Translations under genes and position numbers: made by a program
Shown: positions 35,189 through 43,043 of the stretch, in pieces
Position numbering within the stretch: the stretch's first letter is position 1
How the letters are laid out: each line of letters begins with the position of its first letter
The notes under the pieces: generated by a model
Database searches by the model: none
The model's input: only the letters and a program-made list of their open reading frames with translations
What the model was told of the DNA's origin: nothing
NCBI RefSeq assembly: GCF_011620665.1
Contig: NZ_WOYQ01000069.1
Span: 49,627-113,626 of the forward strand
Direction: 5' to 3'
From: Microbacterium sp.
Lineage (GTDB): Bacteria > Actinomycetota > Actinomycetes > Actinomycetales > Microbacteriaceae
Length of the DNA: 64,000 bases

Positions 35189-35252
35189 CCCCACGCCCTA
35201 TACGGGCACTAGCACCTCAAGCTAGCGCGTCTACCTATTCCGCCACCCGCGC
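35168..35252 (-). tRNA. tRNA-Leu(GAG)
   Basis: 85-nt class II tRNA on the minus strand. Acceptor GCGCGGG pairs with CTCGCGC (one G-U). The anticodon stem CTAGC/GCTAG holds loop TTGAGGT with anticodon GAG, reading CUC and CUU. The variable arm is GCCC-GTATA-GGGC and the T-arm is GGGGG-TTCAAGT-CCCCC. CCA is not encoded. The -10-like TAATGT is at 35283-35288. Its 3' end is duplicated at 34371. Confidence 0.96.
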
Positions 35253-35319
35253 AGATGCTTCCGGTTTCGCAACCGAAGATCGACATTACCATGTCCGGAG
35301 GCTCGCCCAGAAATTGCGG

Positions 35320-36411
35320 CTAGGCCGCCACACCGAACACCAGGCCCAGCGCATACGTCACAGCCGCGGCACCGAACCCGATCGCGAGCTGGCGGATCCC
35401 GCGGAGAAGCGGAGGTGCACCGGAGAGAAGGCCGACCATGGCGCCGGTCGCCAAAAGTGCCGCGCCGACCATCAGCAGCGCCAGGAGCACGGCCGGAGCG
35501 CCGCTCAAACCGAACACCCACGGCAGCACCGGGATGATGGCCCCGGAAGCGAAGAAGAGGAAGCTCGACCCCGCTGCTCCCAGCGCACTGCCGACGGTCT
35601 CGTGATCGCCGACGCGCTCGGGCTCTCGGGCATACGGAGTCGATCGGTCCGCGGCCTGCGCCGTGGCGATGACCTGCTGCGCCGCGGCGATCGAGTCCGC
35701 TGCGCTCATCCCGCGCGTGCGATAGACCAATGCCAGCTCGTTCACATCCAGGTCCAGATCGGGCAGCACCTCGTCGGCGTAGTTGCTCGGCTCGGTGGCA
35801 TCGAGCAGCTCACGTTGTGATCGGACTGAGACGAACTCCCCCGCGCCCATCGACAATGCCCCCGCGAGAAGCCCCGCGATACCGCTGAAAAGGACGAACT
35901 GCGGTGCGACCCCTGTTGCCCCGATACCGAGGACCAGCGCGAGGTTGGAGACGAGCCCGTCGTTCGCCCCGAACACCGCAGCCCGGAACGTGCCCGAAAG
36001 ACGGCGGCGGCCGCGGGCGGCGAGGCCCCGGACCACCTCGCGGTGGATCCGCTCATCCGCCACCATCCGGGCGGTCGCGAACGGCTCACTCTGATAGGGA
36101 GAGCGGCCCTCTTCGTTCTGCGCAAGCGCGAGCACGAAGATCGAACCGAATCCGCGGGCGAGCAGGCCCAGCATCCGCGAGCCCGTGCTGGCGCGCGGCA
36201 GGCGCACGGGCTCTCCGCCGAGGAGTTCCAGCCAATGCTCCTCGTGCCGACGCTCGGCCTGGGCCAGCGCCAACAGGATCTCTCGTTCCTCCCCCGCCCG
36301 GCGCTCCGCGAGTGCGCGGTACACGCGACCCTCGGCGCGTTCATCGACGAGATATCGCATCCAGCGACGACGGTCGCGTGCACTCGGCTGGGCGGGGCCG
36401 GGAGAACTCAC
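35320..36411 (-). CDS. VIT family membrane protein with N-terminal ferritin-like domain (iron/manganese transporter)
   Basis: 363 residues. An N-terminal rubrerythrin/ferritin-like helical domain (about 10-135; metal-ligand pattern with ERRHEEHW and DERIHREV) is joined to a VIT1/CCC1-type membrane domain (about 140-363; FGANDGLVSNLALVLGIG, SMGAGEFVSVRSQREL, five helices). Relatives such as MbfA export iron or store it away from the cytosol. A leaderless-type promoter supports GTG 36411. No iron box is visible upstream. Confidence 0.9.
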   Translation of the reverse strand: MSSPGPAQPSARDRRRWMRYLVDERAEGRVYRALAERRAGEEREILLALAQAERRHEEHWLELLGGEPVRLPRASTGSRMLGLLARGFGSIFVLALAQNEEGRSPYQSEPFATARMVADERIHREVVRGLAARGRRRLSGTFRAAVFGANDGLVSNLALVLGIGATGVAPQFVLFSGIAGLLAGALSMGAGEFVSVRSQRELLDATEPSNYADEVLPDLDLDVNELALVYRTRGMSAADSIAAAQQVIATAQAADRSTPYAREPERVGDHETVGSALGAAGSSFLFFASGAIIPVLPWVFGLSGAPAVLLALLMVGAALLATGAMVGLLSGAPPLLRGIRQLAIGFGAAAVTYALGLVFGVAA

Positions 36412-36417
36412 GCTTCC

Positions 36418-36423
36418 ACGCTA
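36418..36423 (-). promoter_or_regulatory. -10 box TAGCGT for the VIT protein
   Basis: Minus-strand TAGCGT, 6 bases, then GTG 36411. Confidence 0.6.
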
Positions 36424-36494
36424 ATCGGCGGGTGTTTCGCCCAGGTTCCGGATACGGGTTTTGCCAGCATTTCGGCGCTCCGAAGGCGCGAGCG

Positions 36495-38360
36495 TCATGA
36501 ATGCACGCGCCGGCGGAGAATCTCGATCCTCGCCTGCAGCTGTGCGACCGTGGCGCGGGCCACTTCCGGCCCCCCACAGAGCCGTCGGAGCTCGGCATGC
36601 ACCGCGCCGTGCGGCTCGCCACTCTGCCGCGCGTACAAGCCGACCAGGCTGTTGAGAAGCTGTCGCTGCTCCTTCAGCGTACGGTGGAGCGCGGGCGGCA
36701 GACCCGGATCGACGGCTCCCGGGGAAACTTCAGTCGCCATGGCTCCTTCACTCGCCTCCCGCGCGCGGCGGTGACGGGACTGGCGACTCTGACGCTGCAT
36801 CAGCAACTCATGCACGTGCTCGGGCTCGAGCAGGCCGGGAAGTCCCAGAAACTCTTCTTCCTCGGGCGTGCCGGGAACAGCGAGCTGGCCGAACTCCCGC
36901 CCGTCATAGAGGACGCGGTCGAAGTGAGCGACGGATCCGAGGGCCTGGTACACGAACTCCTGATCGAGCTCCTCCGAAGCCTTCTCCTCCCGCTCCGCAT
37001 CGGCGAGGAGCGCGTCGTCCAGCAGACCGTCGTCGTCATTCTCGCGATCCAGCGCATGGTCTCGTTCGCGCTCCATTTCACCCGCGAGCGCCAGCAGCTG
37101 CGGCACATTCGGCAAGAAGATCGACGCCGTCTCGCCGCGCCGCCGAGCTCGGACGAAGCGGCCGACAGCCTGCGCGAAGAACAGCGGCGTCGACGCGCTC
37201 GTGGCGTACACGCCGACGGCCAGCCGCGGGACGTCGACGCCTTCGGACACCATCCGGACGGCCACCATCCATCGCGCCGTCGACCCGGCGAACGTCTCGA
37301 TCCGCCCGGAGGCAGCCGTGTCGTCCGACAGGACGACGGCCGGCTGCTCTCCGGTGATCTCGTGGAGGATTGCGGCATAGGCGCGGGCTGCGGTCTGTTC
37401 CGTCGCGATCACGAGTCCCCCGGCATCCGGGACGTCTGTGCGCACTTCCGAGAGCCGCCGGTCGGCACTCCGCAGCACCGCGGGAATCCAATCCCCCTCG
37501 GGGTCGAGCGCCGTTCGCCACGCCTGCGCCGTCACGTCCTTCGTGTTGTCCTGGCCGAGGTGCGCCTCGAGCTCGTCACCCGCTTTCGTGCGCCAGCGCA
37601 TCTTTCCGGCATAGACCAGGAACAGCACCGGGCGGACGACGCCGTCCGCCAGAGCGCGCCCGTACCCATACGTGTAGTCCGTGCGGGAAAGCCGAATGCC
37701 CTTCTCGTTCGGGTGATACTCCACGAACGGAATGGGCGCAGTGTCGCTGCGGAACGGTGTGCCCGATAGAAGGAGACGCCGCGTCGCTCGCCCATACGCC
37801 TCGCGCAGAGCATCGCCCCAACTGAGCGCGTCGCCGCCATGATGAGCTTCATCAAGGACCACGAGAGTGCGCGCCTCGATCGCCATCCTCTGATGCACGG
37901 ATGCCTTCACGGCCACCTGCGCGTACGTGACCGCGACGCCGTGATAGTGCCGTGCCGGCGTACGCTGCCGGTTGCTGAACCGCGGATCAAGACGAATTCC
38001 CACCCGGGCCGCAGCATCGGCCCACTGCGTCTTGAGGTGCTCAGTCGGTGACACCACGACGATCCTGTCGATCACACCGCGGCGTAGCAGTTCACTGGCC
38101 AGCCGCAGCGCGAAGGTCGTCTTGCCCGCACCCGGTGTCGCGGCGGCGAGGAAGTCCCGCGGGCCTTTACCGACGCCGTCCGGCCCATCCTGCGCGAAGT
38201 ACGCCTCGAGGGCTTCGGCCTGCCAGGCGCGGAGATTCTGCGCTGTTCCCCACGGAGCACGCTGGGGAAATGCGGGCGACAGCCGCCCGGCGGCAAGACT
38301 GCCGAAATGCCCCTGCTGGTCCTCATCCACGAGGGACCAGCCTATCCGCGGGACCGACAC
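36495..38360 (-). CDS. DEAD/DEAH superfamily 2 helicase
   Basis: 621 residues. Walker A AATPGAGKT is at about 73-81, Walker B VLDEAHHGG, motif III LLSGTPFRSD and, in the second RecA domain, VRMVSEGVDVPRLAVGVYATS and QAVGRFVRARR. This resembles the type III restriction/UvrB-like branch of SF2. The C-terminal third (about 440-621) is charged and helical with no recognised domain. No methylase, nuclease or other defence gene is beside it, so a repair or general nucleic-acid role is more likely. The GTG start lacks a clear ribosome site. Confidence 0.88.
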   Translation of the reverse strand: MSVPRIGWSLVDEDQQGHFGSLAAGRLSPAFPQRAPWGTAQNLRAWQAEALEAYFAQDGPDGVGKGPRDFLAAATPGAGKTTFALRLASELLRRGVIDRIVVVSPTEHLKTQWADAAARVGIRLDPRFSNRQRTPARHYHGVAVTYAQVAVKASVHQRMAIEARTLVVLDEAHHGGDALSWGDALREAYGRATRRLLLSGTPFRSDTAPIPFVEYHPNEKGIRLSRTDYTYGYGRALADGVVRPVLFLVYAGKMRWRTKAGDELEAHLGQDNTKDVTAQAWRTALDPEGDWIPAVLRSADRRLSEVRTDVPDAGGLVIATEQTAARAYAAILHEITGEQPAVVLSDDTAASGRIETFAGSTARWMVAVRMVSEGVDVPRLAVGVYATSASTPLFFAQAVGRFVRARRRGETASIFLPNVPQLLALAGEMERERDHALDRENDDDGLLDDALLADAEREEKASEELDQEFVYQALGSVAHFDRVLYDGREFGQLAVPGTPEEEEFLGLPGLLEPEHVHELLMQRQSRQSRHRRAREASEGAMATEVSPGAVDPGLPPALHRTLKEQRQLLNSLVGLYARQSGEPHGAVHAELRRLCGGPEVARATVAQLQARIEILRRRVHS

Positions 38361-38402
38361 GCCCGCCTCGAGCGGAGCGCTGCGACGCCCGGCCGCACTC
38401 GT

Positions 38403-39212
38403 TCAGCGTGTGCGGCGCGGCGGGCGCAGCGCCCAGAGCGCGATCGCAGCCGCGGAGGCCACGTTGAGCGAGTCCACTCCACCGGCCATCGGAATCGTCA
38501 CGACGCTGTCCGCGCCGGACAGCGCGCGGCGCGACAACCCGTCGCCTTCGGAACCCATCATCAGCGCGACGCGCTCCGGCCTGTCCGCGGCGAAGACATC
38601 AACGTCCACAGCATCGTCGGTCAGCGCCATCGCCGCCACATGCATACCTGCATCAGTCAGGATGCTTCGGGCCTCATGCCACACCGGCATCCGCGTCCAG
38701 GGCACCTGGAAAACCGTGCCCATGCTCACGCGCACGCTTCGGCGATACAGTGGATCGGCGCAGCGTGGACTGATGAGCACAGCGTCGGCTCCCAGACCGG
38801 CTGCAGCCCGGAACGCCGCCCCGACATTCGTGTGATCGACGATGTCCTCGAGGATCAGCACGAGGCGCGCATCCGCGAGGAGATCCGCCATGGCCCGCTG
38901 CGCCGGCCGGTGCATGGCGGCCAGCGCGCCGCGGTGCACGGGGTAGCCGGTGAGCTGCTCCGCCACCTCGTCGTCTACGACCAGGATCGGCGCATCGCCG
39001 ACGAGTCCGCTCACCTCATCGAGCCACTTCTCCTGCACGAGTACCGACCGCGGGCGGTGCCCCGCAGCCATGGCACGGGCGATGACCTTGGCAGATTCGG
39101 CGATATAGAGTCCGCCCGCGGGCTCGAGCGCGCGCCGGAGCGCGACGTCGGTCAGATCGCGGTAGTCCGCCAACCGGTCGTCGGCAGCGTGGGCGATCCT
39201 GAATACGGGCAT
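38403..39212 (-). CDS. SpoU/TrmH-family RNA 2'-O-methyltransferase
   Basis: 269 residues. An N-terminal L30e-like substrate-binding domain (about 10-100) is followed by the SPOUT knot domain: ILEDIVDHTNVGAAFRAAAGLGADAVLISPRCADP (split motifs 1), MGSEGDGLSRRAL (motif 2) and VTIPMAGGVDSLNVASAAAIALW (motif 3). It methylates ribose in rRNA or tRNA; the exact target is unknown. It is divergent from the Sir2 gene. Confidence 0.93.
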   Translation of the reverse strand: MPVFRIAHAADDRLADYRDLTDVALRRALEPAGGLYIAESAKVIARAMAAGHRPRSVLVQEKWLDEVSGLVGDAPILVVDDEVAEQLTGYPVHRGALAAMHRPAQRAMADLLADARLVLILEDIVDHTNVGAAFRAAAGLGADAVLISPRCADPLYRRSVRVSMGTVFQVPWTRMPVWHEARSILTDAGMHVAAMALTDDAVDVDVFAADRPERVALMMGSEGDGLSRRALSGADSVVTIPMAGGVDSLNVASAAAIALWALRPPRRTR

Positions 39213-39286
39213 GGCTCCATAGTGTCACCGCATCCGAAACATCCCGGAAAACCGTGACGCGTAGGCTCGGCCCCGGAGGGGATGCG

Positions 39287-40138
39287 ATGTCGACCATGCT
39301 CGAGATGGATCCGCAGGCTACCGCCGCAGTCGGCCGCGCGATCGACGCGCTCGCCGGCCGGCGCATCGCGATCCTGACCGGCGCCGGCGTGTCCACCGAT
39401 TCCGGGATTCCCGACTACCGCGGAAAGGGCGCGCCCACGCGCACCCCCATGACGGCGCAGCAGTTCCTGACGAGCGAATCCGCGCGCCGCCGCTATTGGG
39501 TGGGAAGTCATCTCGGCTGGCGTGCGTTCGCCGCCTCCTCGCCGAACGACGGCCATACGGCGCTCGCCGATCTGGAGCATCGTGGCATCGCGAGCGGTGT
39601 GATCACGCAGAACGTCGACGGCCTGCATCTGCGCGCCGGCAGTCGCCGCGTCGTCGAATTGCACGGAACGATGCGCCGAGTGCTCTGCACGCAGTGCGGG
39701 CAGGTGTTCGATCGGCGCGACCTCGCCGTTCGTGTCGAGGCCGAAAACCCCTGGATCACCGTTCCGGAGGACGTCCAGCTGGGCCCCGACGGCGACGTGC
39801 TCCCGTCATCGAGCGACGCATTCATCGTGCCGGCCTGCTCTGTGTGCGCGGGCATGCTGAAGCCTGACGTCGTCTTTTTCGGCGAGTACATCCCGAACGA
39901 GAAGTTCCACGAGGCAGAGCAGCTCGTGCGCTCGAGCGAGGCACTCGTGATCGCCGGGTCTTCTCTGGTCGTGAACTCCGGAGTCCGCCTCCTCGAGCGC
40001 GCGCGCCGGCGAAAGCTGCCGGTCGTCATCATCAACCGGGGCCAGACACGCGCGGATGTGCGCGCAACGGTCAAGGTGGATGCCGGCACGACCGAGGTGC
40101 TGCGCACCCTCGCCAGGGCGCTCCCCGCTCTGCTCTGA
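39287..40138 (+). CDS. Sir2-family NAD-dependent protein deacylase
   Basis: 283 residues. NAD-binding ILTGAGVSTDSGIPDYRG, active-site TQNVDGLHLRAG and catalytic His in VELHGTM, zinc ribbon CTQC ... CSVC, and MLKPDVVFFGEYIP are all present. It removes acyl groups from lysines. The insertion between the zinc cysteine pairs is long (about 50 residues). ATG 39287 has GGAGGG 6 bases upstream, and a TAGGCT box at 39262-39267 would give a leader of about 19 bases; the frame is open to 39254. Confidence 0.94.
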   Translation: MSTMLEMDPQATAAVGRAIDALAGRRIAILTGAGVSTDSGIPDYRGKGAPTRTPMTAQQFLTSESARRRYWVGSHLGWRAFAASSPNDGHTALADLEHRGIASGVITQNVDGLHLRAGSRRVVELHGTMRRVLCTQCGQVFDRRDLAVRVEAENPWITVPEDVQLGPDGDVLPSSSDAFIVPACSVCAGMLKPDVVFFGEYIPNEKFHEAEQLVRSSEALVIAGSSLVVNSGVRLLERARRRKLPVVIINRGQTRADVRATVKVDAGTTEVLRTLARALPALL

Positions 40139-40174
40139 GAACTCGGGAAAGCCGGGCACCAGCAGCGTGCGGCG

Positions 40175-40180
40175 TAGGCT
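40175..40180 (+). promoter_or_regulatory. -10 box TAGGCT for the histidine phosphatase
   Basis: TAGGCT, 6 bases, then GTG 40187; no ribosome site. Confidence 0.65.
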
Positions 40181-40186
40181 CGAACA

Positions 40187-40792
40187 GTGACAACGCTTCT
40201 GCTGGTGCGCCACGGTGAGACCGACTGGAACGCGGCCCACCGCATCCAGGGTTCCAGCGACATCCCGTTGAACGACACCGGACGCGCGCAGGCTCGCGAG
40301 ACGGCCGCGATGCTCGCAGAACGATTCGCGGGGGTCCGGCCGTTCGTGGTCTCCAGCGATCTGTCACGCGCGAGAGAAACCGCCCAGATCATCGCCGCGG
40401 CACTCGGCGCGGGCGAGCCCCGCGCCTATCCGTTGCTGCGGGAACGAGCGTATGGCGTCGCCGAGGGTCTATCGGTCCGGGAGTACTTCGAACGGTTCGG
40501 CGCATGGGACCGCGAGAGCGTGCCGGACGCGGAGACCTCACCGGAGCTGCGCCGTCGCGCCGTCGGCGCCGTGCAGCGCATCGTGCGCGACGCGCGCCGG
40601 CTCCACGCTCCGCTCGATGTGCCGGTCATCGCCGTCTCGCACGGCGGGCTCATCGCCCAGCTCATCCGTCATGCGAGCGGCGGTACCCTGCCCCTCGCCG
40701 GCGAACGGCTCGCAAACGCATCGACGCACGAGTTCCTGGTCGAGCGGCATCACCTGAGCGTGCGCTCATACACCGCCGTTCCGATCACGTAA
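40187..40792 (+). CDS. Histidine phosphatase (phosphoglycerate mutase-like) family protein
   Basis: 201 residues. LLVRHGETDWN holds the phospho-accepting His, SSDLSRARETAQ the second arginine, and VIAVSHGGLIAQL the second catalytic His. The size and short form fit broad-specificity phosphatases more than glycolytic GpmA. It begins 49 bases after sir2 but has its own promoter. Confidence 0.92.
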   Translation: MTTLLLVRHGETDWNAAHRIQGSSDIPLNDTGRAQARETAAMLAERFAGVRPFVVSSDLSRARETAQIIAAALGAGEPRAYPLLRERAYGVAEGLSVREYFERFGAWDRESVPDAETSPELRRRAVGAVQRIVRDARRLHAPLDVPVIAVSHGGLIAQLIRHASGGTLPLAGERLANASTHEFLVERHHLSVRSYTAVPIT

Positions 40793-40885
40793 TCGATCGA
40801 GGCGGGGCGGCACCCACATCGCACGTCGCTCAAGAATGTAATGCCTCCCTGAGCATGTTGCGCAACAGTCACCGCTTCGCACTGC

Positions 40886-40891
40886 TATCGT
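40886..40891 (+). promoter_or_regulatory. -10 box TATCGT for the Lrp regulator
   Basis: TATCGT followed by 8 bases and ATG 40900; the spacing is two bases longer than the common 6. Confidence 0.4.
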
Positions 40892-40899
40892 TGGGCACT

Positions 40900-41400
40900 A
40901 TGGGACTTCTCGACCACGTAGACCTGGAACTCTTGGATGCTCTGGCCGACGACCACCGCGCGACCGTCGTCGCCCTCGCCGATCGTCTCGGTCTCTCACG
41001 CAACACCGTGCAGGCACGCATGGCGAAGCTCGAACGATCCGGCGTTTTCCTCTCGTTCGAACGCGCGATGTCACCCAAAGCACTCGGACTGCCGATCGAG
41101 GCGATGATCAGCATCACGGTGCACCAAGCCGATCTTCCTCGCATCACCGCCGAGCTGGGTGAACTCCCGGAAATCCTACAGGTCCACGGACTGAGCGGTC
41201 AGGTCGACCTGATGGCCCACATTGCGGCGCGCGACACGCAGCACCTGTTCGATGTGGATGCCCGCATCCTCTCGATCGATGGCATCGAGCGAACCGAGAC
41301 CTCCCTCGTCATGGGCGAGGTCATCGGCTACCGTGTTCGCCCTTTGCTGGCGTCTGCTCGAGCGGACTCACCTCGAGCGGAATCACCTCGAGGGGAGTGA
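40900..41400 (+). CDS. Lrp/AsnC-family transcriptional regulator
   Basis: 166 residues. The N-terminal helix-turn-helix (about 5-50: DLELLDALADDHRATVVALADRLGLSRNTVQARM, split) and the RAM ligand-binding domain (about 75-145, VHGLSGQVDLMAHIAARDTQHLFDV) are typical of feast/famine regulators that sense amino acids. The final codons (RADSPRAESPRGE) come from a 15-bp tandem repeat and overlap the convergent exporter gene by 80 bases. The start at 40900 fits the family; the longer frame from 40504 lies inside the preceding gene. Confidence 0.92.
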   Translation: MGLLDHVDLELLDALADDHRATVVALADRLGLSRNTVQARMAKLERSGVFLSFERAMSPKALGLPIEAMISITVHQADLPRITAELGELPEILQVHGLSGQVDLMAHIAARDTQHLFDVDARILSIDGIERTETSLVMGEVIGYRVRPLLASARADSPRAESPRGE

Positions 41401-42376
41401 GCGCCGCGCTCGCACTGATCGCGTCCGCTTCGGCGGCATCCATACGCACGAGGACGACGCCCACCAGGATCAGCGCGCCGCCGACGAACTGGACGGGTGC
41501 GGGGGTCTCGCCGATCAGAAGCCACGCGAACGCGAGCGCGAACAGCACCTCGGAGAGACCGATGAAGGATGCCACGCGTGAACCGATTCTCGGCACCGCC
41601 ATGACGCCCAGCGCGTAGCCGAGAGTGGTCCCGACCCCGCCCACCCAGAGGAGCGGCAGGAGCCCAGGAAGCTCGATCCCGCGAAATGCGACCGTGACCT
41701 GGGGTGCGGCGAACGGCATCACTCCGGTGACCGCGAGCAATCCCATGAACCCGGCGCCGACGAGCAGGCCCCCCGAGGCGAGAGCGAGCGGCGGCAGGTC
41801 ACCCCCGGTGCGCTCGGACATGACGAAATAGACGCAGACGCAGACGGCGGCGCCCAGGGCGAAGAGTGTGCCGAGCGGGTCGAACCGGGCACCGGCGATG
41901 TCAACGACGAAGATGAGGCCCGCGACCGCGACGATCGAGCCTCCGATGACCAGGTGTGACGGTGCCCGGCGCGTACGCAGCCAGACGAAGCCGACCAGCA
42001 TGACAGGCGCCAAGTACTGGATGAGAAGCGCGACGGCGACAGGCATCCGCTGCATGGCAGAGAAGAAGAGCAACTGGCACCCGGCGACGGGAATGAGGCC
42101 GAAGGCCACCAGCGACCAGGCGTGTCGGCGCAGGAACGAGCGTTCACGATGGATCGCACGAACGAGCATGGGCGAGAGGATGAGACCGGCCAGCCCCATG
42201 CGCACGATGAGCGCGGCTGAGAGCGACCACCCCGCCTCCAGCAGAGGCTTGACGAGCGGCCCACTCGACGAGAAGGCGAGCGCCGATACGATCGCCATGA
42301 CGATGCCCGCGGTACGGTGAGCGGGCAGGCGGGTGGGCTGCACGCCCGGAAGCGGAGGAGGAGTCGTGTGGGTCAC
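41321..42376 (-). CDS. EamA/DMT-family transporter
   Basis: 351 residues with ten hydrophobic segments in two EamA repeats (about 25-160 and 170-320; FSSSGPLVKPLLEAGWSLSAALIVRM at the start and PRIGSRVASFIGLSEVLFALAFAWLL in the second half). Probably exports a metabolite or amino acid. The C-terminal tail TPLEVIPLEVSPLEQTP is encoded by a 15-bp tandem repeat and overlaps the convergent Lrp gene. It is divergent from the CGNR regulator across a palindrome, suggesting that this regulator controls it. Confidence 0.92.
   Translation of the reverse strand: MTHTTPPPLPGVQPTRLPAHRTAGIVMAIVSALAFSSSGPLVKPLLEAGWSLSAALIVRMGLAGLILSPMLVRAIHRERSFLRRHAWSLVAFGLIPVAGCQLLFFSAMQRMPVAVALLIQYLAPVMLVGFVWLRTRRAPSHLVIGGSIVAVAGLIFVVDIAGARFDPLGTLFALGAAVCVCVYFVMSERTGGDLPPLALASGGLLVGAGFMGLLAVTGVMPFAAPQVTVAFRGIELPGLLPLLWVGGVGTTLGYALGVMAVPRIGSRVASFIGLSEVLFALAFAWLLIGETPAPVQFVGGALILVGVVLVRMDAAEADAISASAALTPLEVIPLEVSPLEQTPAKGEHGSR
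41357..41401. repeat. 15-bp tandem repeat, three units, in a gene overlap
   Basis: Units CTCGAGCGGACTCAC, CTCGAGCGGAATCAC and a diverged CTCGAGGGGAGTGAG run head to tail. They code five residues per unit in both the Lrp frame and the opposite exporter frame. Confidence 0.9.
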
Positions 42377-42429
42377 CGGTGGTCTGCGTTCTACGGAGAC
42401 AGGATCCCGAAACCGGGAACCTGTCAGGG

Positions 42430-42447
42430 GTGTAAGGCATTTACACT
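42430..42447 (+). promoter_or_regulatory. Palindromic operator with overlapping -10 box
   Basis: GTGTAA-GGCAT-TTACAC (42430-42446) is a perfect 6-bp inverted repeat with a 5-base centre. A -10-like TACACT (42442-42447) for the CGNR gene overlaps its right half. It lies in the 106-base gap between the divergent exporter and regulator. Confidence 0.65.
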
Positions 42448-42482
42448 AGTGACAGTACTGCCCGCGAGCGTCAGGAGTCAAT

Positions 42483-43043
42483 ATGGTTTTCATTCATGAC
42501 ACAGAGATGTCCCTGCGTGCTGCCGCTGCTCTCGTGAACACGCTTCCCGGCACGGACTCCGACCACATCGATCGCCTCGCCTCACAGGCCGATTTCACCA
42601 CCTACCTCAAGGAGTACGCGTACACCGGCACACTCCACCGAGATGATGCCGAGCTCGAGGCCGTGCGCGGTAATCGACAACGGCTGCGCGAGCTGTGGCA
42701 CGTCGCCCGCGATGGCGCTGTGCCACTGGTCAATGCCATGCTCCGCGACGGGCACGCGCTCCCCCAGCTCGTGATCCACGACGGCTTTGACTGGCATATC
42801 CACGCGACCGAGTCGGATGCACCGCTGTCGACGCGCATGCTGGTCGAGGCCGCGATGGCGTTCGTCGACGTCATCCGCTCGAACCAGTGGGACCGCGTGC
42901 GCACGTGCGACGCCGACGACTGCGAGGCGGTCTACATCGACTTCTCCAAGAACGGCTCGAAGCGCTACTGCGACACCGGCAACTGCGGCAACCGCATGAA
43001 CGTCATGGCGTACCGTCGGCGGAAGGCCGAAGAAAGCGCGTGA
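42483..43043 (+). CDS. CGNR zinc-finger protein (putative transcriptional regulator)
   Basis: 186 residues. The N-terminal ABATE-like region (about 10-130: AAAALVNTLPGTDSDHIDRLASQADFTTYL split) is followed by a CGNR zinc finger (about 137-180: CDADDCEAVYIDFSKNGSKRYC split, then CGNRMNVMAYRRRK). ABATE-CGNR proteins are thought to be stress- or ligand-responsive regulators and are often beside transporter genes, as here. AGGAG precedes the ATG at 42483. The 3' end overlaps the convergent hydrolase by 41 bases. Confidence 0.9.
   Translation: MVFIHDTEMSLRAAAALVNTLPGTDSDHIDRLASQADFTTYLKEYAYTGTLHRDDAELEAVRGNRQRLRELWHVARDGAVPLVNAMLRDGHALPQLVIHDGFDWHIHATESDAPLSTRMLVEAAMAFVDVIRSNQWDRVRTCDADDCEAVYIDFSKNGSKRYCDTGNCGNRMNVMAYRRRKAEESA

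Noticed and set aside
36495-40138. SF2 helicase, rRNA methyltransferase and Sir2 as a phage-defence island
   Set aside because: The Sir2 has a normal zinc ribbon and deacylase motifs, the methyltransferase is a SPOUT RNA enzyme, and the genes are on different strands with separate promoters. No nuclease or effector is present, and the surroundings are core genes.
41357-41401. CRISPR-like array
   Set aside because: Units are 15 bp, directly adjacent with no spacers, and lie inside two coding regions.
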